Origin: Medicago truncatula
Lineage: Eukaryota; Streptophyta; Magnoliopsida; Fabales; Fabaceae
Direction: 5' to 3'
Assembly: GCF_003473485.1 (NCBI RefSeq)
Contig: NC_053045.1
Coordinates: 1,700,501 to 1,764,500 of the forward strand
DNA: 64,000 nucleotides
This document shows positions 33,175 through 44,597 of the stretch, piece by piece (position 1 is the first letter of the stretch; every line of letters starts with the position of its first letter). The notes below the pieces were generated by a model, which worked only from the letters and a program-made list of their open reading frames with translations, did not search any database and had not been told where the DNA came from. Position numbers and translations under genes: made by a program.

Positions 33175-34605
33175 TCAAGCATAGGAAGTAGTCGGAAGAT
33201 CATCGGACTCGGAATCTGAATCACAGTATCTGTCAAAGAAGTCCCGTCGTCCTCTGGCTCTCTTGGAATCTCTCATAAGCAGCTCGTCTTTCTCTTCCAA
33301 TTCCCTCCGGACCTTAGCTAGTCCTTTCTTCAACATCAGATTCTCATGAGTCTTCTGCTCATCTCTACCATCCAAAGTCATGATTAGATTCTCGGCTTGA
33401 TTGTACCGAGCTTTCCACACTTGCTTCTCATGACTTTCCATAGCTAGATGCTCCTGATACATATCCTGAGTCGCAGGGAGCAAAGGTAGAGGCATAGATG
33501 GAGTGGATGAAGATACGTATCTCATAGCTGGATAAGGCATACCGATCTCCTCAGCTCGATCTATCACCCACTGAGTATAGGCCTCATGAGCGACACCGGA
33601 TCTCACACCTAGATGCTTCACACTCTTCCTTCGAACCTTGGACCAAGCATCCATGAAAGCTTTCCTTTGTCCGGTAGGAGCATTCGTGTAGAAGAAGAAC
33701 TCTGGAGATGTGGCAAGATTGATGGGCTTCGACTTCATAGGAAAACCAAACTGTCTCATAGCAAGCTCGGGATTGTAGTTGATTCCTCCACGGGTACCAA
33801 GAAGAGGTACATTGAGAAAGTCTCCGCAACCCATAATGATTTCCTTTACCTGAGCGGCCGGAGTGAGCCAGACGACCTCATTAGGAGTGAGAGCCATAAT
33901 CCGCTGAGAGTAGGACCAATTTTCCGAGTTATCATGGAAGGAACTCGGAAGGTGCGAAATAAACCACCTATACAAAAGAGATGTGCAGCAAAGAATATAC
34001 CCACGGCCCTTGAGAGTCCTGTCATGGATGGCGTGGTAGGTATCCGCTAGCAAAGTAGGAACCGGGTTCTTGGAATGAAAGATCTCGATAGCATTCATGT
34101 CCACGAAGTTGTCGAGGTTCGGGAAGAGAATGAGCCCGTAGATAAGCAAAGCAAGAATAGCCTCGAGTGTATCCTGACGAGTAGTACCGAGATTAGCCTG
34201 ATCAAGAAGATACTTCGAAGTGAACCCCCGGATGTGAGATTTGGTAATAAGATGGTTGGAGACATCGGAAGTCTTGAGGTAGAGATCCTTAGCAATAACC
34301 AGAGGAGTAAGAGGAGCCCCGGGACCGGTGAAAGGCATCTTCTCGGCTATAGGTAAACCCACTAGGTTGGAGTAAGCCTCAAGAGTAGGAACCAACTGGA
34401 AGTCCGGGAAAGTGAAGCAACGGAAGCTCGGATCATAAAACTGTACTAGAGTGTGCACTAGCTTCTCGTCCACATCGGTTCGGAGCAAAGTAAGCAATCC
34501 CCCATACCGGAGTCGGAACCCTATTTGACTCTTGACCTTGAGTGCCAACTCTCTCAAACTAACCAAATCCACTTCCTTGAACTTGTAGCACTTAGTCTTC
34601 TTCAT
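33175..34605 (-). CDS. Ogre ORF1, function unknown
   Basis: A 476-residue frame beginning MKKTKCYKFKEVDLVSLREL and lying between the 5' LTR and gag, the position of ORF1 that sets Ogre apart from other gypsy elements. The first 330 residues resemble the plant DUF7745-type domain that is often annotated in plants beside or within transposons (DPSFRCFTFPDFQLVPTLEA, then NLVGLPI). A likely coiled coil lies near 400-450 (EKDELLMRDSKR). The tail is acidic and Ser-rich (CDSDSESDDLPTTSY). No catalytic motif is visible. The frame is fully open, which suggests that it has been under selection. Its role in the element's life cycle is not established. Confidence 0.8.
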   Translation of the reverse strand: MKKTKCYKFKEVDLVSLRELALKVKSQIGFRLRYGGLLTLLRTDVDEKLVHTLVQFYDPSFRCFTFPDFQLVPTLEAYSNLVGLPIAEKMPFTGPGAPLTPLVIAKDLYLKTSDVSNHLITKSHIRGFTSKYLLDQANLGTTRQDTLEAILALLIYGLILFPNLDNFVDMNAIEIFHSKNPVPTLLADTYHAIHDRTLKGRGYILCCTSLLYRWFISHLPSSFHDNSENWSYSQRIMALTPNEVVWLTPAAQVKEIIMGCGDFLNVPLLGTRGGINYNPELAMRQFGFPMKSKPINLATSPEFFFYTNAPTGQRKAFMDAWSKVRRKSVKHLGVRSGVAHEAYTQWVIDRAEEIGMPYPAMRYVSSSTPSMPLPLLPATQDMYQEHLAMESHEKQVWKARYNQAENLIMTLDGRDEQKTHENLMLKKGLAKVRRELEEKDELLMRDSKRARGRRDFFDRYCDSDSESDDLPTTSYA

Positions 34606-35293
34606 ACCTGTGATTATTTACAAAAATTTCCATTTGTTTAAACCCTTCGATGAATGCATGAAAAATGTTTATGCATGAATGCATGTATGCATGATTGTGT
34701 TGTTTAGTTTACAAAGGACAAGGTGGGTTGAGGTTCAAAGTGACGGATGGACACGGCGTCCGGTGAACTAAGGCTTTGGATAGTAGTAACCAAGGTTCTA
34801 ACACAGTTCCCAAACTGCAACCTCTCTCACATATATCATGGTAGTACAGGACGACACCCGTTCCATGATTATTTGTGAGAAGGTCTAGTTTGAGTGTAGT
34901 ATCGCGTGACGACTAAAGTTTGAGACAACACTCAATTTAGCCACCGCACTACGTCCTAAAAAGGCTAGGATGGGTTTGGTAACTACGGTTCATAGCTTCG
35001 TCGAACAATTGAAAGTGAAGTGCCTAAGCATGACAACACACGCCGACAATATCACCTTCAAAATGCCTCAGCTATGTGAGATTGATCGCATAATCCAATA
35101 CACGAGGCAACCCCCGGATCGAATTGTCGATTATATCTCTACCTAAACATAAGTTCACTCAGCCCGGGTTAGGACTTTTGATATTCTCACCCCACACGTC
35201 AAATGGAAGTAAACAAAATATTCACATATATAAGCAATAAAACAAAGCGTAAATATAAACTAAGGAAAACTAGGCGTGACCCGCTAAAAAGAC
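34606..35293 (-). other. 5' untranslated region of the Ogre element
   Basis: Non-coding sequence between the PBS and ORF1. No long frame; presumably leader and packaging sequence. Confidence 0.6.
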
Positions 35294-35311
35294 TCCCCAG
35301 TGAAGTCGCCA
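35294..35311 (-). other. Primer-binding site
   Basis: TGGCGACTTCACTGGGGA on -, four bases after the 5' LTR. It begins TGG as expected for pairing with a tRNA CCA end. Ogre elements are described as using tRNA-Arg; which tRNA pairs here was not checked. Confidence 0.75.
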
Positions 35312-35315
35312 TTTC

Positions 35316-38300
35316 TGTTATCATGGTTTTTGGGTGCCAAGCCATTTAATTGGGCTTGAACCTTTTAACCGTTGATATCTCTCTTTTTTCTTGGGAAGGG
35401 TAAAAGGAGAAAAACCCTTGAGTTTGGATTCGGGGGTCGTTTTCACTACGGGAAGGTGTTAGGCACCCGGAGCGATTATGGTATTCCATAAGAACCGCTT
35501 TACTAAGTTTATTTCTACGCTCTAGTTTTATTGCTTACTTGTAAAAAGAAAGGTATGATTAGTTAAGAATGGGGGTGAGAAGAAGTAGAATTTTGATTTT
35601 TATTTCGGCTTGGATGAGTTTTGACTCATTGCCTACGTACCCTTTTAAGGGATCAAAACCGTTCGTAGTTCATTCTCAAAAATGGTTTTTTGCTTTTGTT
35701 GGTTGATTTTAAGTTCGAAAAGAGATTTTGAAGAAAGGAGATGAGAGGCCTCAAGGGCATAAGATTTAGAAAGCGTGAGGTAGAATTAGTCATTTTGCAA
35801 AAATAAAGTCCAAGGAGGATTAAGATTTATTGAAGATTTTACTTAAGAAAATAAAGGGGAAATAAGGAGTTTTGACTCCATTTTATTTTCAAAAAGGTTT
35901 TCAAGTGTTATTTGCATGTTTTAGAAAAAAGTTGATTTTTATCTAAGTGTTCGAAACTAAGCGTTCATCTAATCATGCAATCCTAGCCATACATCTATGC
36001 ATACAATCCTAAGCATACATCTAGGGTGAGTGTGTGCGTGTCGGTGCGTCATAGTGTCCATAGTCCATATTACAAAAATTGCCTAAATACATTCTATGGC
36101 CCCTTTGCCAAGCTACAAATCAATTATAACAAATTACACCTCTAAATGAATTAAAACTTGTAAAAAAAATAAATGCTAGGCTAAAGAAAGTGGAGGGAAT
36201 GCTAAATGGGATGCATGAAACATGGAAATAAACTTGTTAGTGAAAAGAAAAAACATAACAAGTACTAAGAAATAAAAGCATGCAAGATGGCACAAAAAGT
36301 TAATAAAATGACATTAAACCCTAAAAACTTAGGTATGAAACCTAAAGCATTCTTGGCCTCTAATTTTCATGCTTTAACAAATTTTGAAAGTGTTTTCTTT
36401 ATCTCAAGTTATAGCATGGAATTATTGGAAACATGCAAGCATGGTTTCATGCCATATTTTCTAGAATAAACTTGGCATTTTATTATCTTTCAAAATATGC
36501 ATATATTGTTCATAAAATCAAGCACTTATGAACCAAATCAAAACAGCAAATCAACATGAAATTATAGGCACAAATCTCTCGTATTAACACATCAAGTAGC
36601 TTTTATCACATATTCTCACATCAAGGACAAATGTGTGAAGAAGAATCCATAACAAATAATTCAAAGAGAATTAAAATGCTATGAATTAATTATACAAAAA
36701 TTTCATAGATCCTTAATGTGCAAAAAAATGTCATAAAAACACTAAGAAAATATCAAGAAACATGTATGAATTTTTCTAGGAATTTTATCACGATTTTAAT
36801 CAAGACATTGGTTCAAATAGCAAAGAAAAACAGTGCAAATAGCAAAAAAGTAAACAAAAACGTAAAAAGCAAAGAAATAAAGCCCAAGCCCAAAAAACCA
36901 TAAGATCCGGATGCACAGGGAGCGTTGGATTGATCCAGAGGGGGAAACCCTAGATCCAACGCTCAGGATTGAAGGGATTGGACCGGTCTTGAACCGGTCC
37001 GGTTTAGTTGCCTATATAAACATGCTAGCACCGGTTTTTTTCATTTTTACAAATTCTTTCTCTCTCTTCTCTCAGAGCTTCTCTCTCTAAACTCACTCTT
37101 CTCTCTTCTCTCACCTCCACCGGTTTCTGGCTATGTCGCCGGAGAAGATGAAGGTGACCGGAAACTTCATCTTCTCCGATGAACCTCCTAGGGTTCCGGC
37201 GAAGAAATTTCCAGAATTCTAAGATTCCTACATTTTCTGATTCGTCTTCTTATTCTAAGTATGATTCTGGCACTGGTTTTTTCAAACGAGTCTTGAAACG
37301 ACGTAGATCGGGAAAAAACTCCGTACGGTTTTGAAACTGATTTTGATCTTTTTTGAAAGAAAACGTTTAGATCTTTACGGATCTACATCGTTTCGTCGTT
37401 TATTGCCTCTCTAGAGCTTGTTCTTGTTTTCAAAACTTAGATCCTTATGGATCTAGGTTTCGTGTTTACGGTTATGGTTTTCTGTATTCTGGAATTTTTG
37501 ATATGCTTCGCTTGCGTGATTTTTACAGGTTCAAACTATGATTAACACTTTTTGAAAAGAGATTATGAGTTTTACCTAAGGTTTTGGTTGAAACCTTTAA
37601 TGGAGGAAATCTTTGGAAAACTTTTGATTCTGTTCTTGATGGTTTTGATGATTTTGCTTGCTTTTGGACCGAAAATAAATCGGTGATTCACCGGTTCTGT
37701 TTCTTCATCTTCTTCGCCGGTTTAGAACCTTGTTTCTTTCCCTCTTCTTCTCGCTGAACCTTCTTCGTGATCGGTACTGGAATTTGCTGCTTCTGCAGTG
37801 AATCCGTGCCTTGAATTGCGAAGGAGATGATTCAATGATGATGATTCCTAAGGAATCTCTGAGAATCAATGGAAAATCCAACGAATTTTGATGATTCTTG
37901 CTTTCTGGAAAACGGTTAGGGTTTTGTGTTCTTGGTGAATCTGAGAAACTTTTCTGTTTTGATTCAGTTGCTGGAAAAAGAAAATTGAATTTGTGTTTAT
38001 GAGTTGGCGTGTGATTAATGGCTTTGAAATCTGACTCAATGTATTTATAGCTGACATGTGTACACTTGAGCCAATGGAATTGTGACACCTGGACCTGGAG
38101 AAAAATGGCACGGCCTTGGACAAAAAATGAAATTCTGGACCTTTTTGCAAAAACAAAGAAATTGAGGACTAAACTGTAAAATAAAATAAAAAAAGCTTGA
38201 AATGAAAATAAAAAAACAGTTTGGACAAAAATGCAATTTTGGGACCTCAATTGAGGGACCAAAATGCAATAAAAAATAAAATTTGAATAAAAAACGTAAT

Positions 38301-38860
38301 TTGACCAAACGTAAAGTGAAACAAAAAATAAAACTGACAAAACGGACTAAAACGAACCAATGGCCTAAATGAGGTACTTCAAAGTAACCTCCCCATGCCA
38401 AAATTTTATGTGAAATGACCAAAATGCCCCTAGGGCTAAAAACGACCTAAACAGAATCAAATTGACTTGACACTGACTCAGATGCAAGTTTGAAATGAAT
38501 TTAACAAGGTTCATTGATGAAATGCTAAAAATCAATCTGAAAAGACTCAAAGACAGTCACAAGGATGAAAATGGGTCCCACTGCAGGAAATGACCAAAAT
38601 GCCCTCCTGTATGACTTTTTGCAAATTTTGAAATAAACTGTAGAAAAAGCAATGCAATGATTCAGAGACACTTTTGAATGACTTACAAGACAAGTAAAGA
38701 CATTATGAAAGGTTTTATGCAAGAAAAACATAGGTAAAATTGTGATTGAAAATACTGCGAGGCAGAGACAGTTTGAACTGTGCAGTTGAAATTTGATAAT
38801 TGACAAAGCTTGAAATGAAATTGGGCCCAGTATTTTTAGGTCCAAAAACAGAGTATAACA
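35316..38860 (-). repeat. Right LTR (5' LTR of the element)
   Basis: 3545 bp, same as 20031-23575. The sense TATAAATA at 38042-38049 would start the genomic RNA, leaving an unusually long R-U5 of about 2.7 kb. The antisense TATATAAA at 37013-37020 points rightward, toward the LINE piece and the broken F-box gene. Confidence 0.95.
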
Positions 38861-38865
38861 TTGTC
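38861..38865. repeat. Target-site duplication TTGTC, right
   Basis: Matches 20026-20030. Confidence 0.95.
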
Positions 38866-39365
38866 CCATTTGAGCCAATTGATACCGAACGCTCCATTTT
38901 TCTTTGAACCTGAGTAAAAAGAGTTCAGCATCCTTTCAATTTCTTCTCCAAAAGAGGTAGGAAGAAGAAAATCACTCATGCAATAAGAAGGAATAACTTG
39001 GGCAACTGATTTGATTAAAACCTCTTTACCTGCTCTAAAAAGTGATCTTTGGCTCCAATTCTGAATATTTTTCCAGATCTGCTCCTTTAGGTATATAAAG
39101 ATAGCTTTTTTATTCCTCCTGACCATAGAAGGAAAACCCAAGTATTTACCTTGGCTGATTACCTCACGTACCCCTAACAATGAAGTAATAGTGGAACGAT
39201 AAGATGGGTCAGTATTCCGACTAAAGGAGATAGTCGACTTCTGATAATTTATTGCTTGACCACTAGCTGATTTATAGCTATCCATGATATATTTGAGTGT
39301 GTTGATTTCTTTGGTGTTGGCCATACAAAACAAAAAACCGTCATCTTCTTGACCACTTTGAGTAG
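38866..39365 (-). pseudogene. LINE ORF2 remnant, 5' part (split by Ogre)
   Basis: On - the frame starts at about 39365 with EDDGFLFCMANTKEINTLKY, i.e. at the DD of the RT active site, and runs through ASGQAINYQKSTISFSR and GKYLGFPSMVRRNKKAIF to NWLKW. Everything before the active site is gone, the usual 5' truncation of a LINE insertion. With one copy of TTGTC removed, the frame continues without shift into 20030-18575. This piece itself has no stop codon. Confidence 0.85.
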
Positions 39366-39685
39366 GAATTTTTAACAATATACATTAAGTTCTTTATATA
39401 TTTTTTAACAATATTTGTATTGTTTATTCTTGTCGGAACAAAAAACAATATTTGTTTATTTCCTTAAAAAAAATTGGTTATTCAAAGTCGAATCATCTAA
39501 TTTTTTTATAAAAAAAATAATTTATGTTTACACATCTATCTATACCACAACAGTACGTATGTGTAGCCGGTACAATTTTTTTTTTATGGTACTAATAATC
39601 CAACATGATAAACATAATTTGTTACCCTTATCTTCCTAAACCTAACCCCCCAAGTTGTAAACCCTAAACAAATCGCGTATTCAAT
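39366..39685. other. Upstream region of broken F-box gene
   Basis: AT-rich, no gene. The last 50 bases resemble the leader of the intact gene at 8420 (words aagttgtaaaccctaaaca and aaacctaac; the telobox AAACCCTAA is at about 39659-39667). Confidence 0.5.
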
Positions 39686-40301
39686 ATGAAAACGAAGAGG
39701 ACAAGAAGCTCTCAATTCTGAACAAAGACAACAATCATCACTACTCAAACAAAATCAGATTTATATTTATCTGATCAGTGTTGGGAATGTGTCGTCAGAT
39801 TCCTCAACAACGGCAACAAACACAACAACAGCTCCTTAACGTCTTTCTCTGCCGTCATAAAGCAGTTCCTGTCGATCACCAACCGTCTTCGATTCTCAAT
39901 AACTATCTGTGACCCAACCTGCCTTTGCCTCAGTTGACTCTTCCAAAGATTCCCTAACCTCACCTCCCTCCGCCTTGCTCACTACTTTTGTGACGACATA
40001 TTTTGTTGGATTTCCTCCCTTGCCTCCTCCATTAGTCTGAAATACACTAAAATTAATAGTGTAGACAAGTCTAATTCCTTTGTTGTAGGCCCTCAATTAA
40101 AGTCTCTCCATTTGATTTTTAATCCATGTTTACGAGATGAAAGCATCCAAACGATTGCTTCCGTTTTCCCCAATTTGCAATTGGTTAATTTTAGTTATTG
40201 CCATAACATATCTGAAGAAGGTATTTTCCATGTTTTAAGGACATGTTCTTAACCGGCTGTTTAGAAAGGAAGCTGCTCGGAATGAACTTTGATGTTCCCA
40301 A

Positions 40302-43207
40302 TGTAACATCCCTAATAGAAATTTACCTAGGATATCTAGCATGTGTGTTAAATTTGGCATTGGATACACTAAAATTACAATAATAAAGATTTCCTCTGAA
40401 TAAGATATAGAAAATTCTCGTCTTATACCTCTAAAATAACACTACTGACGTGAACTTCCAACGACTTCTGCTTCTTCATCACGAACCATGATGTTGTCTA
40501 GTAACCTGAATATCTGAAATAAATAAAAGGGATTGGGGTGAGACAAGATGTCTTAGTGAGTTCCACCTATCCTAGGTTGTAGGCAATCTCAGGGAACCTA
40601 GGATCGCCATCTGTTCTAAACTCAACCCATTTCAGATTTATACAGTCTTTATCCTACATAACTGAGTGATCGGGGATAACTAGAATCGCTGTCTGAAATG
40701 TTACCTTGATTATATAATAAATATAGTCATACTCATAACTTTAATCATAAACATAATTACCATAATCATAATAATAAACATAAACATATATCCAATATAT
40801 CGTATTCTGGTATAACTTATACTTCGACATACTTATCTGAGTATGTCTCTGATTCTTTTATGATAACAACTAGTTTGGGCTAACTAAGCCAGAGTTCCGT
40901 AACTAAAATTTCTCATTTTCCAGTGATTGGCAAAATGCCCATAAAATATTTCTTCGTAACTAATTCATTTTAAACATAATTTTCATGTTAATATGTGTAT
41001 GCTATGTAGTATTCATGTTGGAGGGTCCTTAGAATTTTTCCTTCAAATACTAACCGAATAACTCTTGACTTAAAATTTCATATCGTTTAGTTATACATTT
41101 CATTATGTGCCTATATATCACATTGCCTATTCATTGTAGCGAACGGTAACTATTTCATTTTGTTACTATGAGCCGTACATCATAGGCTACATTATCTCTT
41201 CGTTGTAGCAAACGGAGTTTTCACATTCGTTACTATGAGCCGTACCTCATAGGCTACATTATCTCTTCGTCGTAGCAAACAGAGTTTCACATTCGTTACT
41301 ATGAGCCGTACCTCATAGGCTAAATTATCTCTTCGTTGTAGCAAACGGAGTTTTCACATTCGTTACTATGAGCCATACCTCATAGGCTACATTATCTCTT
41401 CGTTGTAGCAAACGGAGTTTCACATTCGTTACTATGAGCCGTACCTCATAGGCTACATTATCTCTTCGTTGTTGCAAACATAGTTTTTCTCAATTTTTTT
41501 TTCTTTCTTTCTATGAGCATGTTACTCATTTCAATTTTTTTTTCCACATTTCAATTTTCTTTCAAATCATTACTATAATTATATACATCAATTGCGTTGA
41601 TAGAATTCCCCTCCAACATTTATACTAGCATAAACATATTTATTAATATAAATGAGATTTTAGAATAAACAAATAAGGATACCTAATTCAGAAATAATCA
41701 TTCTACCATCTCATATCTATTCTGTTTCAAATGTACCATTCATATGGTATGATAGTCATGCTCGCACAATCGGCAAGTAATCATAAAAATGGTCTAATTA
41801 TTCATGTTATCTCAATAATCTAACATAATCATAATTGATCCCCAAAGGTGGGTTCTAAGCTAAAGGAACTCACCTTAGCATTTTCCTGAATTCTCTACAC
41901 CATTTAGGTCTCAAATAACTTCTGTCAGCTTCTGAATCACGCTTCTGCAAAACGGCTGATTTGGGGTTATCTTTTCTGCTTTTAACTTTCTGTATTTCAA
42001 CTTGAAAACAAACACTTATTCAGCCCTTTGAACATACATATTAAGTTCTGGAGTCATTCACCCAACTTAGATTCACGTTTTAGCTTATTTCAGAAAAATC
42101 TACGTCAAACCAGTAAGTAAATTTCAGCAGAATTTTACAAACTTTAAATGCGTTTTCTGAGTCCATTCTTAATCCGAATCATGCAAAGTTTATATCCGAA
42201 CTGAAGGGAAATAAGTGTAGAATCCGAAACTTCAACAATTACTTAATTCCAGATTACACAGAAAGAGATATGACGAATATACTACCAATATGCCATACAA
42301 AGTTTTACCCAATTTTCATAAGGTTCGAGTACAATCACCTTTAACAATAATACACCATTTTGATCACCAACTCATCTTTCTTACATCAACAACAAACCAT
42401 TAACAATGATCTTCAACAACAATTCTCTAATTATCTCATTTCATGAACCAAGCTACTCTAACATGAAAATTATCATAGAAATTCAAACTTTCTCACACAA
42501 TTCACATACCCATTAACTTAATCAACAATTCAATCTATAACAATTCAAATTCAAGCTTAAATTTAGGATTCTCAACTTGTTTAAAATAAACCCTTACTAG
42601 AATAAGCTTCCTACTTGAGATTCCACTCCAAACCTTGAACCTAGCAACCAAACAAAACACCACCATGAATTTCCTCTCTTGAACTCTTTCCCTCTTGCTT
42701 GCAAATGAAATTTTCCCAAAGTCTAGAAGGATGGGTAGATGGCTGATTTGAAGGAAGAGGGATTAATTTTGAAGCTTATTTCTTGGTCTAATCACTACAA
42801 GGGACACTCTTAAACAGTTTTCATGATGATTTCATGAAGAATTAATGATTTTTGGTGGATTGGGTGAGGAGAGGAAGAGAGGGCGTGAGCTAGAGAGGAA
42901 GAGAGAAGAAAAATCTGAAATTTGGAGAGAGAGAAAGATGGAGAAAAAGTGTAGAAATTTCATGTTTTGTCTTATTTATTCCTTAGTAAGAAATGCCCAA
43001 AATGCTCTTTTCTACACTCTTCTTCAAACTAAAATATCCGATAAAATATCGTAAAAGTTTTAAGCGAAATATTTTATTCCCCATAGTCTGTTGAAATAAT
43101 ATGTTTCAGTCCCGAAAAGTCTTATGCACAATTACCATTTGTCCTTCCCTAAAAAAATTCCAAAGATAAAATAACTTATACTGAATTTTTACATGCGGGG
43201 TATTACA
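40302..43207. mobile_element. Solo LTR, 2906 bp
   Basis: The ends are TGTAACATCCC and GGGGTATTACA, imperfect inverted repeats with TG/CA termini, flanked by CCCAA at 40297-40301 and 43208-43212. No gag, pol, PBS or PPT lies inside. This is what recombination between the two LTRs of a full element leaves. Length and ends suit a large gypsy element, perhaps Tekay/Del, but the family is inference and orientation is undetermined. Confidence 0.8.
41121..41490. repeat. Tandem repeats inside the solo LTR
   Basis: About five and a half units of 62-65 bases, each carrying cgttactatgagccgtac, cataggctacattatctctt and cgttgtagcaaacggagttt. Units differ by few bases. The words gtac-tcataggc and gagccgtac make short inverted pairs. 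Confidence 0.85.
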
Positions 43208-43531
43208 CCCAAACTAGAAGTGTTGAACTTGTCACATACCAATGTTGATGATGAAACACTGTGTGTAATCTCAAAGTGTTGTCGTGGGCTTTTGCAACTC
43301 GTGCTGGATGGTTGTGCTGCAGTCACCGAGATGGGAGTGAAGCATGCGCTAGAAAAATGCACACAACTAAGAGAGATCAATTTGAAATATGGTCCTAAGG
43401 TACGTGGTGATGTTCTTGCCTCATTGATATTTTCAAGGCCATCGTTGAGAAAAATAACAATTCCTCTTGGTTATCGTTTCAGCGATAGAGAGATGGAACA
43501 CTTATCACGTCAAGGATGCATTGTTTGCTAG

Positions 43532-44597
43532 TATTCTAAAAGTGCTTTCTTGTAGTTTGAACTTTTGAATGTAAGATGTTTTTGTTTTGAAATTTAGTTC
43601 TATGAAATATTGCTCTATTTTTAAATGTCAACTTGCAAATATGTATTTACTCATCGGTTTTTGCATGATATTTCCTTAAGTAAGGCAAGCGGTTGAGTGT
43701 TATATTACATGTAAATCTATCTTGTCATTGGGTAGTGTCTTAAACGTTGCATAAAAGCACATGTGTTATGTCTGTTTTATTTAAGGGTGGTGCTGCTGGC
43801 CGATTGGTTTTTGCATCATCTGCAGATATATTAGTTTAGGCTGTTGTATTCTATATGGAGCCCTATGCTATCGGTTTTTGAGAACTCTTGTTCTTGTATT
43901 TGGTTTGACAGTTTGGGTGTCTAGCACATGATAGAGTAGTCCCTTTGCAATTGTGTTGTTAGGATTTTTTTTGAGTATCTTGTATTAGAGAAGAGGGATA
44001 CATGAACAAGGCATTTTATGGATTTGTTGGTCAATTTTAAAAGAGATGAATCTTGTAGTTCTATTTTGTTATCTCCTGCCAAATTCAATGTGCTTCACAA
44101 AGAAGTTTTTCTTCTATTATCTCTGCATTATAAAAACAGCAATTCTATTTGCAGCAAAAACACTTACTACGAATGTATAAAGTGTGATTGGAAAAGCTAC
44201 TGACGTCACTAAATTTTGGATTTTGTGGAAACATTAGGAGGGTGGCGGCTTTAGTTGGCCAATCACATTCTTTCGGTATTTAGTCACGATAGTTTTATTC
44301 GCTGTATATAGCATTATTCTTATAAAAAAATTGAATTCATGTACACCATATAAAAAAAAAACATGATATGTTATTGTGTATGACACAAGTATTAATTTGT
44401 GTGCATGACTCCGGATTAAATTGGTCTACTTTGTATTGTTGTTGTTTATATTCTGACTTTGTTGTTGTTGGGTTATTTTGCTTGTGATGACTTGATTCTT
44501 GGTTATTGGGGTCTCTCATTTTAGCCATCATTATCGTTATTCATTTCTTGCCTGTAGTGGTGCTTAAAATGTTTCTGATTTAAGTTCGTGCAACCTT
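43532..44597. other. Paralogous 3' flank of subfamily A
   Basis: Corresponds to 9401-9600 and, after a gap, 10420-11180. No gene. It is cut by the CACTA insertion at 44598 and resumes at 47857. Confidence 0.7.

Larger units (their letters stand above)
20031..38860 (-). mobile_element. Full-length Ogre-type Ty3/gypsy LTR retrotransposon
   Basis: An 18,830-bp element inserted on -. It has two 3545-bp LTRs (TGTTAT...ATAACA), TTGTC target duplications, a PBS beside the right LTR and a purine-rich tract beside the left LTR. In transcription order (right to left) it has the 5' LTR, PBS, ORF1, gag-protease, a predicted intron, pol (RT, RNase H, second RNase H, integrase), a repeat-rich 3' region and the 3' LTR. 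The extra ORF before gag, the intron between protease and RT and the dual RNase H are the hallmarks of Ogre in the Tat lineage. All frames are open and every LTR stretch compared is identical, so it inserted recently and may be competent. It lies inside a dead LINE, so no host gene was hit. Confidence 0.95.
39686..43531 (+). pseudogene. F-box/LRR pseudogene, subfamily A, split by solo LTR
   Basis: The start ATGAAAACGAAGAGG at 39686 aligns with the gene at 8420. In-frame TGA codons occur at 39719-39721 and 39935-39937, and a deletion near 40252 removes the RHLNL repeat and adds stops. Between them the F-box (DQCWECVVRFL, FSAVIKQFLSITNRLRFSI) and LRRs (FPNLQLVNFSYCHNISEEGI) are clear. At 40301 a 2.9-kb solo LTR interrupts the codons for VPK. 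Coding resumes at 43208 with PKLEVLNLSHTNVDDETL and ends at TAG 43531 after RQGCIVC. The C-terminal 100 residues are still open, but with three or more lesions upstream the gene is dead. Confidence 0.9.

Noticed and set aside
41121-41490. Possible CRISPR-like repeats
   Set aside because: Whole units repeat head to tail with no unique spacers, inside a plant LTR.
42845-43054. 69-codon Arg/Glu-rich frame in the solo LTR
   Set aside because: Translation of a GA-rich tract; no similarity recognised.
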